DNA of 64,000 bases from Lachnospiraceae bacterium (lineage in GTDB: Bacteria > Bacillota_A > Clostridia > Lachnospirales > Lachnospiraceae), in assembly GCA_017482005.1 (NCBI GenBank), contig JAFUOI010000001.1:1-64000 (forward strand), written 5' to 3'. The notes under the pieces were generated by a model. It saw only the letters and a list, made by a program, of their open reading frames with translations, was not told the origin of the DNA and ran no database searches. Shown here one piece after another: positions 51,912-61,395 of this stretch. Position 1 is the first letter of the stretch. Each line of letters opens with the position of its first letter. Position numbers and translations under genes: made by a program.

Positions 51912-53003
51912 TCAAATGATTTCCGTAATGGAAAGGTCTTTCTCGACGGAGAGATCAATAAACTGCTCGCCGCATTTTACCATTGGTTTGGAAAGAATTT
52001 GGCGGTTGATGTAGACGATATCTCCTTCAAGACCGTTGCTTAAACGAACCCGGTTATTCATGTAGGTCAGGACTACGTTTTCAAGGAAACAGAGTATGTA
52101 TTCTGTTTCGTACTTTTGTAAGCCTTCTTTTTCGAAAATCTCAATAACTGAGAATGGGCAAAGCGGACCACGATAAACGCGGGCGGCTGTCATGGCATCG
52201 TATACATCGGCGATGGAAACAATCTTTGCAAATTTATCAATACGATCTGCACCGATTCCTAAAGGGTATCCGGTACCGTCACAACGCTCGTGATGCATGA
52301 GAGCTGTATTTTTGATGTGGTCGTGTATTTTTTGGTTTTTTAAAATATTATAGCCTTCGATGGTATGTTTTTTGACAATGGCATATTCCTGATCGGTCAG
52401 TTTATCCGGTTTTTTGATGATTTTATCCGGAATAGCGAGTTTGCCGATATCGTGGAATAATCCGCACAGAGTAGCCATCTCAATATCTTTCTGTGGAAGA
52501 TGAAGCCACGTAGCGAGTACATTGCTGATAAGGGAAACGTTGATGCAATGTGCATATGTCATGTCATCATATTGGCGCATATTTTGCATCATGTTGAAAA
52601 AGCTGAAAGTATTGCCATCGTTCTGAAACAGTTCCATTGTATTTTGAAGAACTTCATCAACTTGAATTTCGCTTCCTTTTTCTACAATATCATTGATGCT
52701 GTTCTTGAAATCATCAACGGATTCATCGTAGTCCTGCTTGAATTTTTTGAACTCAGGAGTAGACTGTACCCATTGAGAGTATGGTATATCGCCGGGCGCA
52801 CTGCTGGAAGCAACTGCCGGAGTCGGCAAATCTGCAGGTGCATCCTCAACACGGATACTTACGATGGAGTAAAACTCTAAGCGTGTGATTGCCTTGTCAT
52901 TCAGAATCGTATGCTTTGGAATAATCAGCTGATTTCCGTATGTATATACATCTTCCGCGGTAATCATACCCGGAACAAGGTTGGAAATATTGACTCGTTT
53001 CAT
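51912..53003 (-). CDS. HD-GYP c-di-GMP phosphodiesterase
   Basis: 363 aa from ATG 53003-53001, which has AGGCGAGGAT upstream. N-terminal DUF3391-like part (ISNLVPGMITAEDVY), then the HD-GYP domain (about 140-290) with intact FHDIGKLAIPD and HHERCDGTGYP, plus IADVYDAMTA. It should hydrolyse c-di-GMP to GMP or pGpG. A C-terminal segment of about 60 residues follows. It is a paralogue of the protein at 28858-29904, which has lost the HD aspartate. Confidence 0.93.
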   Translation of the reverse strand: MKRVNISNLVPGMITAEDVYTYGNQLIIPKHTILNDKAITRLEFYSIVSIRVEDAPADLPTPAVASSSAPGDIPYSQWVQSTPEFKKFKQDYDESVDDFKNSINDIVEKGSEIQVDEVLQNTMELFQNDGNTFSFFNMMQNMRQYDDMTYAHCINVSLISNVLATWLHLPQKDIEMATLCGLFHDIGKLAIPDKIIKKPDKLTDQEYAIVKKHTIEGYNILKNQKIHDHIKNTALMHHERCDGTGYPLGIGADRIDKFAKIVSIADVYDAMTAARVYRGPLCPFSVIEIFEKEGLQKYETEYILCFLENVVLTYMNNRVRLSNGLEGDIVYINRQILSKPMVKCGEQFIDLSVEKDLSITEII

Positions 53004-53169
53004 TTGGTATCCTCGCCTGATTTGCATTAGCAGCTACTCGGAAATACAATTTGCATAAACGACGCTATGCGGTTATTCTTTTGGCTAATGCTAATTCTGT
53101 GTCATGTAAATAACTACTAAAATTATAATTTTTTTGAAGAGCGATGTCAATGAAATAGTGTGTCATATA

Positions 53170-53198
53170 TTGACGTATGCAGAGAAAAGAGTTATATT
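53170..53198 (+). promoter_or_regulatory. Promoter of the metK riboswitch transcript
   Basis: TTGACG (53170-53175), 17 bp, TATATT (53193-53198), about 30 bp before the aptamer. Confidence 0.7.
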
Positions 53199-53228
53199 AT
53201 TAGTCGTAAACAAATATTAATCAGAAAG

Positions 53229-53376
53229 TCTCTTATTCAGAGTGGTGGAGGTACAGAGGACCTGTGAAGCCACGGCAACCCCCGGCAGGGAAGGTGCCAA
53301 CCTGAGCGAATAGTCGAACAATAAGAGGTTCTTCACTGTAAGACCGTCCGCTTGTTCATGTTCCAGGCGGATTTTT
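53229..53376 (+). promoter_or_regulatory. SAM-I (S-box) riboswitch with terminator
   Basis: The P1 helix is formed by CTCTTAT near 53230 and ATAAGAG at about 53321-53327. Between them are the S-box hallmarks GTGGAGGTACAGAGGACC, TGAAGCCACGGCAACC and AAGGTGCCAACC. An expression platform follows: a stem at about 53346-53370 with a T-run, i.e. an intrinsic terminator. High SAM should stop transcription before metK. Confidence 0.95.
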
Positions 53377-53441
53377 TGATGCGCAGATGAATTCTGATTT
53401 GATGCAATTGGCGTAAATTAGAGACACTTAAAGGAGGAAAA

Positions 53442-54629
53442 ATGGAAAAAAGATTATTTACTTCAGAATCAGTAACCGAAGGACATCCGGACAAAGTCTG
53501 TGATGCGATTTCAGATGCGATCCTTGATGCATGTATGGAGCAGGATCCGATGAGCCGTGTGGCATGTGAGACATGCTGTTGTACAGGATTTGTACTTGTG
53601 ACAGGTGAGATCACAACACAGGCACAGCTTGATATTCCGACAATTGTCAGAGAAACAGTAAATGAGATTGGTTATAATCGCGGAAAGATTGGTTTTGATG
53701 CAGATACCTGTGCGGTTATGGTTGCTCTTGACAAACAGTCAGCTGACATTGCAATGGGAGTGGATAAAGCTCTTGAAGCAAAAGAAAATAAAATGTCTGA
53801 GGAAGAGATTGAAGCGATTGGTGCCGGAGATCAGGGTATGATGTTCGGTTATGCGACCGATGAGACGGAGGAGTACATGCCTTATCCGATCAGTCTTGCA
53901 CATAAACTGGCTCTTCAGCTTACAAATGTCCGTAAAGACGGAACGCTTCCTTATCTTCGTCCGGACGGCAAAAGTCAGGTATCCGTAGAATATGATGAAA
54001 ACGGCAAACCATTGCGTCTTGAAGCAGTTGTTCTTTCTACACAGCATGATCCGGATGTGACTCAGGAACAGATCCATGCGGATATAAAGAAATATGTGTT
54101 TGATCCGATACTTCCAAAGGAACTTTTGGATGAGGAGACAAAGTATTTTATTAATCCGACGGGACGTTTTGTTATCGGAGGACCTCATGGTGACGCAGGG
54201 TTGACAGGACGTAAGATTATTGTGGATACTTATGGTGGATATGCACGTCACGGCGGTGGCGCTTTCTCAGGAAAAGACTGTACAAAGGTAGACCGTAGTG
54301 CAGCTTATGCAGCAAGATATGCGGCTAAGAATATTGTGGCTGCCGGACTTGCAAAGAAATGTGAGATTCAGTTATCTTACGCTATCGGTGTAGCTCAGCC
54401 GACTTCAATTATGGTAGATACATTCGGTACCGGAACGGTTAGCGATGAAAAACTTGTTGAAATCGTCCGCAAGAATTTTGATTTCCGTCCGGCGGGTATT
54501 ATTAAGATGCTTGACCTTCGCAGACCGATTTATAAGCAGACATCAGCATACGGACATTTCGGACGTACTGATATTGATCTTCCTTGGGAGAGACTTGACA
54601 AAGCAGAGGACTTAAAGAAGAGTTTATAA
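53442..54629 (+). CDS. metK: S-adenosylmethionine synthetase
   Basis: Makes SAM from methionine and ATP. 395 aa. Motifs: [20 protein letters not shown] at the N-terminus, [12 protein letters not shown] and the P-loop-like [19 protein letters not shown]. Ribosome site AAAGGAGG. It is controlled by the SAM-I riboswitch directly upstream, so its own product represses it. Confidence 0.97.
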   Translation: MEKRLFTSESVTEGHPDKVCDAISDAILDACMEQDPMSRVACETCCCTGFVLVTGEITTQAQLDIPTIVRETVNEIGYNRGKIGFDADTCAVMVALDKQSADIAMGVDKALEAKENKMSEEEIEAIGAGDQGMMFGYATDETEEYMPYPISLAHKLALQLTNVRKDGTLPYLRPDGKSQVSVEYDENGKPLRLEAVVLSTQHDPDVTQEQIHADIKKYVFDPILPKELLDEETKYFINPTGRFVIGGPHGDAGLTGRKIIVDTYGGYARHGGGAFSGKDCTKVDRSAAYAARYAAKNIVAAGLAKKCEIQLSYAIGVAQPTSIMVDTFGTGTVSDEKLVEIVRKNFDFRPAGIIKMLDLRRPIYKQTSAYGHFGRTDIDLPWERLDKAEDLKKSL

Positions 54630-54637
54630 TTGAGAGT

Positions 54638-54685
54638 AAATCCTTCGTTTTCGGTAATGGCCGGAAGCGGAGGATTTTTTTTCTT
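54638..54685 (+). terminator. Terminator after metK
   Basis: AATCCTTCG-type arm pairs with CGGAGGATT around a GG-TAATGG-CC top, followed by T8. Confidence 0.8.
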
Positions 54686-54762
54686 TTCTCTTCCGTAAGG
54701 AAGCCTTTCCGTGTTATACTTAATAACAGATTTGTTGCAGGAACAGATTGAAAAATTATGAA

Positions 54763-54921
54763 GGACTCCGGGCAGAGAGAAAACTATAATCTGTCGAGGG
54801 GTCTTGAAAAACGTCAGCACTTGAATTTTCAAGCGCAGCGATGAAAATTCTTAGTACTGCTACGTTTTTCTCGAAGCGAGAGCGCCCCCGAGAAGGTTAT
54901 AGTTTTCTCTCAGTCCGGGGG
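54763..54921 (+). repeat. Dispersed long-hairpin element, copy C
   Basis: The outer stem includes a 15-bp perfect block (54775-54789 with 54897-54911) and further imperfect pairing on both sides. The 65-nt core 54806-54870 aligns without gaps to copy A with seven differences, of which four form two compensated base pairs and one turns a G-T into A-T. GAGGGG before and GCGCCCCCGA after the core match copy B. It lies between metK and dnaE. Confidence 0.87.
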
Positions 54922-54972
54922 AATGAAATTTTTGTGACTAAATCTGCAATTATGTAGGAAAGGGAAACGGCC

Positions 54973-57900
54973 ATGGCATTTGCACATCTTCACGTCCATA
55001 CAGAATACAGTCTTTTGGACGGTTCAAATAAAATTAAAGAATGTGTCAAGCGGGTAAAAGAGCTCGGTATGGATTCCTGCGCCATTACGGATCACGGAGT
55101 AATGTACGGAGTGATTGATTTTTATCGTGCGGCGAGAGAAATCGGCGTAAAACCGATTCTCGGATGTGAGGTATATGTGGCTCCGAATTCCCGTTTTGAT
55201 AAAGAGACGACCGGCGGTGAGGAACGCTATCATCATCTTGTTCTGTTAGCAGAGAACAATACCGGATATGCAAATCTGATGAAGATTGTCAGCAAGGGAT
55301 TTACAGAAGGGTATTATTATCGTCCGCGTGTTGATATGGAAGTACTCCGTGAGTATCACGAAGGCATCATTGCGCTTTCTGCCTGTCTTGCGGGTGAAGT
55401 TCCACGCTATATTGAAAAGGGTTTGATTGAAGAGGCAAAGGAATGTGCAAAAAAATATGAGGAATGTTTCGGAAAAGGAAATTATTTTCTGGAACTTCAG
55501 GATCACGGTATTCCGGAACAACAGACGGTCAATCATGTGCTTCTGCGCATGAGCAAGGAACTGGATATTCCGTTGGTGGCGACCAATGATGTGCATTATA
55601 CCTGTGAAGAGGATGCTCAGGCACACGATATTCTGCTTTGTATCCAGACAGGAAAAGTTGTGACGGATGAGAATCGTATGCGCTATGACGGAGGGCAGTA
55701 TTTTATCAAGAGTGAGGAGCAGATGAGAGAGTTGTTTCCGTATGCTCTGCAGGCACTTGAAAATACACAGAAAATCGCAGACCGATGTAATGTTGAAATT
55801 GAGTTCGGCGTGACAAAACTTCCGCATTTTGAAGTGCCGGAAGGTTATGATTCTTGGACATATTTAAATAAATTGTGTTTGGACGGTCTGAAAGAACGTT
55901 ATCCGGAGGATGACGGCAGATTAAAAGAACGTCTGGATTATGAATTAAATACCATTCGCAATATGGGATATGTGGATTATTTCCTTATCGTTTGGGATTT
56001 TATAAATTATGCAAAAGAGAACGGGATTCCGGTCGGACCGGGACGTGGTTCTGCGGCGGGAGCCATAGTTTCTTATTGTCTCCGTATCACGGATATTGAT
56101 CCGGTAAAATACAATCTGCTCTTTGAGCGTTTCCTGAATCCGGAACGTGTTTCCATGCCGGATATTGATATTGACTTCTGTTATGAAAGAAGACAGGAAG
56201 TTATCGATTATGTCCGTGACAAATATGGAGCGGATAAGGTTGTGCAAATTGTGACTTTCGGTACAATGGCTGCAAAGGGAGTTATCCGTGACGTGGCGAG
56301 AGCTATGGATCTTCCGTATGCTTTTGCGGATCAGATTGCAAAAATGGTGCCAAACGAATTGAATATTACCCTGGCGAGGGCCTTGCAGATCAATCCGGAG
56401 CTGAAAGCTATGTATGATACAAATGAGCAGGTGAAAGAGCTTCTTGATATGTGTCAGAAACTGGAAGGTTTGCCGAGACATACTTCCATGCATGCGGCAG
56501 GTGTCGTAATCTGTCAAAAGCCTGCAGATGAGTTTGTCCCGCTTTCCAGAGGTTCGGACGGTTCCATTACAACCCAGTTTACAATGACAACGATTGAAGA
56601 ACTCGGTCTTCTTAAAATGGATTTCCTTGGACTTCGCACGTTGACGGTGATTAAAGATGCGGTTGATCTTGTGAAGGAAAGTAAAAAGATCGATCTGAAT
56701 ATGGATGAGATCGATTATAACGATAAAAAGGTACTTGATTTTATCGGTACAGGAAAAACAGACGGAGTGTTCCAGCTGGAAAGTGCAGGTATGAAAAGTT
56801 TCATGAAGGAACTGAAACCGCAGAGTCTGGAGGATGTTATTGCGGGTATTTCGCTGTATCGTCCGGGACCGATGGATTTCATTCCGAAATATATCAAGGG
56901 AAAAAATAATGCGGATGAGGTTACATATTCCACTCCGCTTCTCGAACCGATTTTAGCCCCGACTTACGGATGTATCGTATATCAGGAGCAGGTTATGCAG
57001 ATTGTGCGCGAACTCGGTGGTTATACGCTGGGTCGGAGTGATCTTGTGCGACGCGCCATGAGTAAGAAAAAACAGTCTGTTATGGAAAAGGAAAAAGCTA
57101 ACTTTGTCTATGGTAATGAAGAAGAAAATGTACCGGGATGCGTTAGCCGTGGCATACCGGAATCGGTCGCTGATCAGATTTATGAAGACATGATGGATTT
57201 TGCCAAATATGCGTTCAATAAGTCACATGCAGCATGCTATGCTGTTGTTTCTTATCAGACGGCGTATTTGAAATATTATTATCCGGTAGAGTTTATGGCA
57301 GCACTTATGACTTCCGTCATTGATAATTCGACGAAAGTGACAGAGTACATTATGAGCTGCCGGTCCATGGGAATAGATATACTCCCGCCGGATGTAAACA
57401 GCGGGCAGTCCCGCTTCTCGGTACAGGACGGAGCTATCCGTTTTGCGCTTACGGCATTAAAGAGTGTCGGAAGACCGGTGATTGCTGCAATAGTAAGAGA
57501 GCGGGAAGAGAGAGGTGTATACACGACTCTTGAGGATTTTATCACACGTACAAGCGAGTACGATGTGAATAAACGTGTCATTGAAAATCTCATTAAGGCC
57601 GGTGCTTTCGATTCGATTCCGGGTACCCGCAAGCAGCTTATGAGTGTTTATGTCAGTCTTGTGGAGCATCTTGTAAAGGACAAAAAGAATAACATGGCGG
57701 GACAGATGAGTCTGTTTGATTTGGCGCAGGATGATGACAAAGAATCCTTTGAGATTCCGTTGCCTGATGTAGGGGAATACACAAAAGAGGTCATGCTGGC
57801 GTTTGAAAAAGAAGTAGTCGGCGTTTACATCAGCGGACATCCCCTTGAGGAATACAAGGATTTTATTGAATGTCGTGTCAGTGCCAAGACATCCGATTTT

Positions 57901-58422
57901 TATCTCGATGAGGAGACGAATACAACGAAAGTAACCGATGGAAAAGAAGTGGTAATCGGCGGTATTTTGGCGGATAAAAAGGTCAAATATACAAAGAATG
58001 ATAAGATGATGGCGTTTCTTACCATTGAAGATCTTTACGGAAGTATGGAGGTTGTTGTTTTTCCGCGGGATTATGAGAAAAACAGTGACAAGCTCATTGT
58101 TGACAGTAAAGTGTTTGTCAAAGGCCACGTGCAGGTGGAGGATGAAAAGGACGGAAAATTGATAGGATCCCAGATTTATCCGTTCGATTCCGTTCCGAGA
58201 AGACTAACGGTCCGTTTTCCGGACAAGGATACGTACCTTGCGCAGGCGTCAAAGTTGGATGGCATTCTTGCAGACTCGGAAGGAAGCGACAGTGTTGCGG
58301 TTATTTGCAGTAAGGAACGGATACAAAAAGTTCTTCCTGCCAATCGTAATATTCATATAGAAGAAGCACTGCTTGATAAGCTGCGGGAAACGTTCGGTGC
58401 GGAGAGTATTTCGGTTAAGTGA
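54973..58422 (+). CDS. dnaE: DNA polymerase III alpha subunit DnaE
   Basis: Replicative-type polymerase, 1149 aa. PHP domain (1-270) starts with HLHVHTEYSLLDG and keeps its metal His/Asp residues (ITDHGVMYG). The polymerase acids are in PDIDIDF at 396-402, with GPGRGSAAGAIVSYCL before it. Then come the helix-hairpin-helix part, an OB fold (about 975-1060) and a short C-terminal domain. It lacks the PolC exonuclease insert, so it is the DnaE type that works with PolC in Firmicutes. Confidence 0.96.
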   Translation: MAFAHLHVHTEYSLLDGSNKIKECVKRVKELGMDSCAITDHGVMYGVIDFYRAAREIGVKPILGCEVYVAPNSRFDKETTGGEERYHHLVLLAENNTGYANLMKIVSKGFTEGYYYRPRVDMEVLREYHEGIIALSACLAGEVPRYIEKGLIEEAKECAKKYEECFGKGNYFLELQDHGIPEQQTVNHVLLRMSKELDIPLVATNDVHYTCEEDAQAHDILLCIQTGKVVTDENRMRYDGGQYFIKSEEQMRELFPYALQALENTQKIADRCNVEIEFGVTKLPHFEVPEGYDSWTYLNKLCLDGLKERYPEDDGRLKERLDYELNTIRNMGYVDYFLIVWDFINYAKENGIPVGPGRGSAAGAIVSYCLRITDIDPVKYNLLFERFLNPERVSMPDIDIDFCYERRQEVIDYVRDKYGADKVVQIVTFGTMAAKGVIRDVARAMDLPYAFADQIAKMVPNELNITLARALQINPELKAMYDTNEQVKELLDMCQKLEGLPRHTSMHAAGVVICQKPADEFVPLSRGSDGSITTQFTMTTIEELGLLKMDFLGLRTLTVIKDAVDLVKESKKIDLNMDEIDYNDKKVLDFIGTGKTDGVFQLESAGMKSFMKELKPQSLEDVIAGISLYRPGPMDFIPKYIKGKNNADEVTYSTPLLEPILAPTYGCIVYQEQVMQIVRELGGYTLGRSDLVRRAMSKKKQSVMEKEKANFVYGNEEENVPGCVSRGIPESVADQIYEDMMDFAKYAFNKSHAACYAVVSYQTAYLKYYYPVEFMAALMTSVIDNSTKVTEYIMSCRSMGIDILPPDVNSGQSRFSVQDGAIRFALTALKSVGRPVIAAIVREREERGVYTTLEDFITRTSEYDVNKRVIENLIKAGAFDSIPGTRKQLMSVYVSLVEHLVKDKKNNMAGQMSLFDLAQDDDKESFEIPLPDVGEYTKEVMLAFEKEVVGVYISGHPLEEYKDFIECRVSAKTSDFYLDEETNTTKVTDGKEVVIGGILADKKVKYTKNDKMMAFLTIEDLYGSMEVVVFPRDYEKNSDKLIVDSKVFVKGHVQVEDEKDGKLIGSQIYPFDSVPRRLTVRFPDKDTYLAQASKLDGILADSEGSDSVAVICSKERIQKVLPANRNIHIEEALLDKLRETFGAESISVK

Positions 58423-58512
58423 TGGGCGTGACAGTGCAAGAAAAAGGTTTTGATTGCAATATGGGGCAAAAAAAGCTACAATAGGGTTGCAATAAATCAG
58501 GAGGAGAAACAA

Positions 58513-59487
58513 GTGGCAAAAGAGATTAAAACAATCGGAGTTTTGACAAGCGGCGGTGATGCGCCGGGAATGAATGCGGCAATCCGTGCGGTTGTCAGAA
58601 AAGCAATCTCCAACGGAGTGCAGGTTAAAGGTATCAAAAAAGGCTATCAGGGTCTTTTAAATGAAGAAATTATAGATATGCAGAAAAAGGATGTGTCTGA
58701 TACAATCCAGAGGGGAGGTACCATTCTCGGTACTGCCAGATGTATGGAGTTTGTGACAGAGGAAGGGCAGCAGAAAGGTGCTGAGATTTGTCGCAAACAC
58801 GGTATCGATGGTATTGTTGTTATCGGAGGAGACGGTTCCTATCGCGGTGCCCAGGCGCTCTCTAAGCAGGGGATTAACACCATCGGTATTCCGGGAACGA
58901 TTGACCTGGATATTGCGTGCACAGACTATACCATCGGTTTTGACACGGCAATCAATACAGCAATGCAGGCGATTGATAAGGTGCGCGATACATCATCTTC
59001 CCACGAGAGATGCAGTATCATTGAGGTAATGGGACGTAATGCAGGTTATATCGCACTTTGGTGCGGTGTTGCAAACGGTGCGGAAGATATTCTTCTTCCG
59101 GAAAAATATGATTACAATGAGCAGGCAATCATCAACAGCATTATCAATAACCGTAAGCACGGAAAAACACATCATATTATTATCAATGCCGAAGGAATCG
59201 GACATTCGACTTCCATGGCGAGACGTATTGAAGCTGCGACAGGTGTAGAGACGAGAGCTACGATTCTCGGATATATGCAGCGAGGAGGTAATCCGACCTG
59301 TAAAGATCGTTTTTATGCATCCATTATGGGAGCATATGCGGCAGATATTCTTTGTGAAGGCAAAACAAATCGCGTTGTTGCCCATCAGGCAGGAAAATTT
59401 GTTGATTTTGATATTGACGAGGCACTTGCAATGAAAAAGGATATTGACGAGTATGAATACAGCGTCAGCCGTCTTCTTTCCCGTTAG
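58513..59487 (+). CDS. pfkA: ATP-dependent 6-phosphofructokinase
   Basis: Glycolytic enzyme, 324 aa from GTG 58513 behind AGGAGGAG. GGDAPGMNAAIRAVV, GGDGSYRGAQALS and PGTIDLDI give Gly at both positions that are Asp/Lys in PPi-dependent enzymes, so ATP is the likely donor. IDLDIACTDYTIGFDTA departs from the usual IDNDI but keeps the catalytic Asp. It follows dnaE by 90 bp. Confidence 0.93.
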   Translation: MAKEIKTIGVLTSGGDAPGMNAAIRAVVRKAISNGVQVKGIKKGYQGLLNEEIIDMQKKDVSDTIQRGGTILGTARCMEFVTEEGQQKGAEICRKHGIDGIVVIGGDGSYRGAQALSKQGINTIGIPGTIDLDIACTDYTIGFDTAINTAMQAIDKVRDTSSSHERCSIIEVMGRNAGYIALWCGVANGAEDILLPEKYDYNEQAIINSIINNRKHGKTHHIIINAEGIGHSTSMARRIEAATGVETRATILGYMQRGGNPTCKDRFYASIMGAYAADILCEGKTNRVVAHQAGKFVDFDIDEALAMKKDIDEYEYSVSRLLSR

Positions 59488-59577
59488 TCCGGAAATAAAA
59501 CAATTAAAATAAGAATTTTGCACTGCCTGGTATTGAGAGATCAATAGCAGGCGTGTTGCTTACATAGGCAGGAAAAT

Positions 59578-60387
59578 ATGATTACATCAATAACAAACGG
59601 AAGAGTAAAAAATGTAATTTCGCTTATCAAAAAGGCGAGAACGAGAAAAGAACAGGGTGTTTTTGTTGTGGAGGGAATCCGCATGGTGCGTGAGGCACCG
59701 AAAGACCGGATTAAGGAGCTGTATGTGTCCGAAAACTTCCTGATGAAAGAGGAAAACCGCATATTTCTTGAAAAGGAGGTCGGAGTACCTTTTGAGGCGG
59801 TAAAGGATGAGGTGTTTACCAAGATGAGTGATACCGTGACGCCGCAGGGGATTTTGTGTGTACTCTATAGGATGGATCACAATTTGGAATACATGTTGGA
59901 TCAGAAAGAAGGAACTTTCCTTATTCTGGAGGACATTCAGGATCCGGGCAATCTCGGAACGATGCTTCGTACCGGTGAAGCGGCGGGAATAGCAGGCGTG
60001 ATTATGAGTAGCGGAACAGTTGATATTTATAATCCGAAGGTAATACGTTCTACCATGGGATCGATTTACCGGGTTCCGTTCTGCTATGTTGATGACCTTC
60101 CGGCTGCGCTGCGACTTCTCAGAAAAAGAGGAGTGCATACATATGCTGCACATCTTGCAGGAGACAGGTACTATGACGAGTGTTTTTTTGCAGGACAGAC
60201 AGGGTTGCTTATAGGTAACGAAGGAAACGGACTTTCCGATGAAGTTACCGGACTGGCAGAGCACAGACTTAAGATACCGATGGAGGGACAGGTGGAATCC
60301 CTTAATGCGGCAGTTTCTGCATCTATTTTGATGTATGAGGCGTACCGTCAAAAAAGAGGAAGACATGTTCCGGACAGTTGTAATTGA
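59578..60387 (+). CDS. TrmH/SpoU-family RNA 2'-O-methyltransferase
   Basis: 269 aa. The N-terminal substrate-binding domain (1-100) begins SITNGRVKNVISLIKKARTR. The SPOUT knot domain has LEDIQDPGNLGTMLRT, LLIGNEGNGLSDEV and SLNAAVSASILMYE, the three SpoU motifs. It probably methylates a ribose in 23S rRNA (RlmB-like), though the tRNA target cannot be excluded. Confidence 0.92.
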   Translation: MITSITNGRVKNVISLIKKARTRKEQGVFVVEGIRMVREAPKDRIKELYVSENFLMKEENRIFLEKEVGVPFEAVKDEVFTKMSDTVTPQGILCVLYRMDHNLEYMLDQKEGTFLILEDIQDPGNLGTMLRTGEAAGIAGVIMSSGTVDIYNPKVIRSTMGSIYRVPFCYVDDLPAALRLLRKRGVHTYAAHLAGDRYYDECFFAGQTGLLIGNEGNGLSDEVTGLAEHRLKIPMEGQVESLNAAVSASILMYEAYRQKRGRHVPDSCN

Positions 60388-60429
60388 CATATCTTTTGAT
60401 AAAAAGAACATTATACAAGGAGAATGATT

Positions 60430-61224
60430 ATGAAAATCGGATTTATCGGACTTGGAAACATGGGATCCGCTATTCTCGGCGGAATATTAAAGCAGGGAAA
60501 TGTAAAGCCTGAGGACATCATTGTGACGGATAAGGCTCAGATGGCAGTAAAGAAAGCTGTTGAGATGATGAAAGTGAAAGCAGCTTCGGGAAATACGGAG
60601 GTGGCAGAGCAGGCGGATATTCTTTTCCTTGCGATTAAACCGCAGATTTATGAAACGGTTATTAAGGAGATTTCGGCGTCAGTAAAAAAAGATGCAGTGA
60701 TTATTTCCATTGCACCGGGTAAGACAATCGAATGGATTGAAGGATTGTTTGGCGGTGCAAAAAAGATTGTAAGATGTATGCCGAATACGCCGGCACTTGT
60801 CGGTGCGGGATGTACGGGAGTATGTGCGAATCGTCTGGTAACGGAGCAGGAAATGATGCAGGTTATGATGCTTCTTAACAGTTTTGGTAAAGCGCACATG
60901 GTGCCTGAAAATCTTATGGATACAGTAGTCGGTGTAAGCGGAAGTTCACCGGCCTATGTGTTTATGTTTATCGAAGCGATGGCAGATGCAGCAGTTGCAG
61001 ACGGAATGCCGAGGCCGCAGGCTTATGAGTTTGCAGCGCAGGCAGTTTACGGAAGTGCAAAGATGGTTCTTGATTCAAAAATGCATCCGGGTGCATTGAA
61101 AGATATGGTATGTTCACCGGGTGGAACGACCATTGAAGCGGTAAGGGTATTGGAAGAAAAAGGATTCCGTTCTGCTGTTATTGAGGCCCAGAAAGCCTGC
61201 GTCGAAAAATCAAAAAATATGTAA
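60430..61224 (+). CDS. proC: Pyrroline-5-carboxylate reductase
   Basis: Last step of proline synthesis: reduces P5C with NAD(P)H. 264 aa; AAGGAG at 60417-60422 points to ATG 60430, not ATG 60424. Rossmann motif IGLGNMGSAILGG, then VRCMPNTPALVGAG, SGSSPAYVFMFIEA and the C-terminal VCSPGGTTIEAVRVLE, all typical of ProC. Confidence 0.95.
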   Translation: MKIGFIGLGNMGSAILGGILKQGNVKPEDIIVTDKAQMAVKKAVEMMKVKAASGNTEVAEQADILFLAIKPQIYETVIKEISASVKKDAVIISIAPGKTIEWIEGLFGGAKKIVRCMPNTPALVGAGCTGVCANRLVTEQEMMQVMMLLNSFGKAHMVPENLMDTVVGVSGSSPAYVFMFIEAMADAAVADGMPRPQAYEFAAQAVYGSAKMVLDSKMHPGALKDMVCSPGGTTIEAVRVLEEKGFRSAVIEAQKACVEKSKNM

Positions 61225-61270
61225 AATTTGCACGAATACGGCAAAAAATAGCATGAAATCGGCATTAGAT

Positions 61271-61299
61271 TTGACATTTGGCAAACATTCTGATATGAT
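61271..61299 (+). promoter_or_regulatory. Promoter of the SleB-type hydrolase gene
   Basis: TTGACA (61271-61276), 17 bp, TATGAT (61294-61299). Confidence 0.75.
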
Positions 61300-61395
61300 A
61301 TCCCGAGTAGCAGTTAACATTTTTGTAATAATTGCAATAAAAATGTAACCGATAATTATAAAAAACTTAAAATTTAGGTTGCATGGGAGGAAGTA

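Noticed and set aside
54763..54921. Simple metK terminator
   Set aside because: A normal terminator already lies at 54638-54685; this structure is far larger, shares its core with two distant loci and is annotated as an element.
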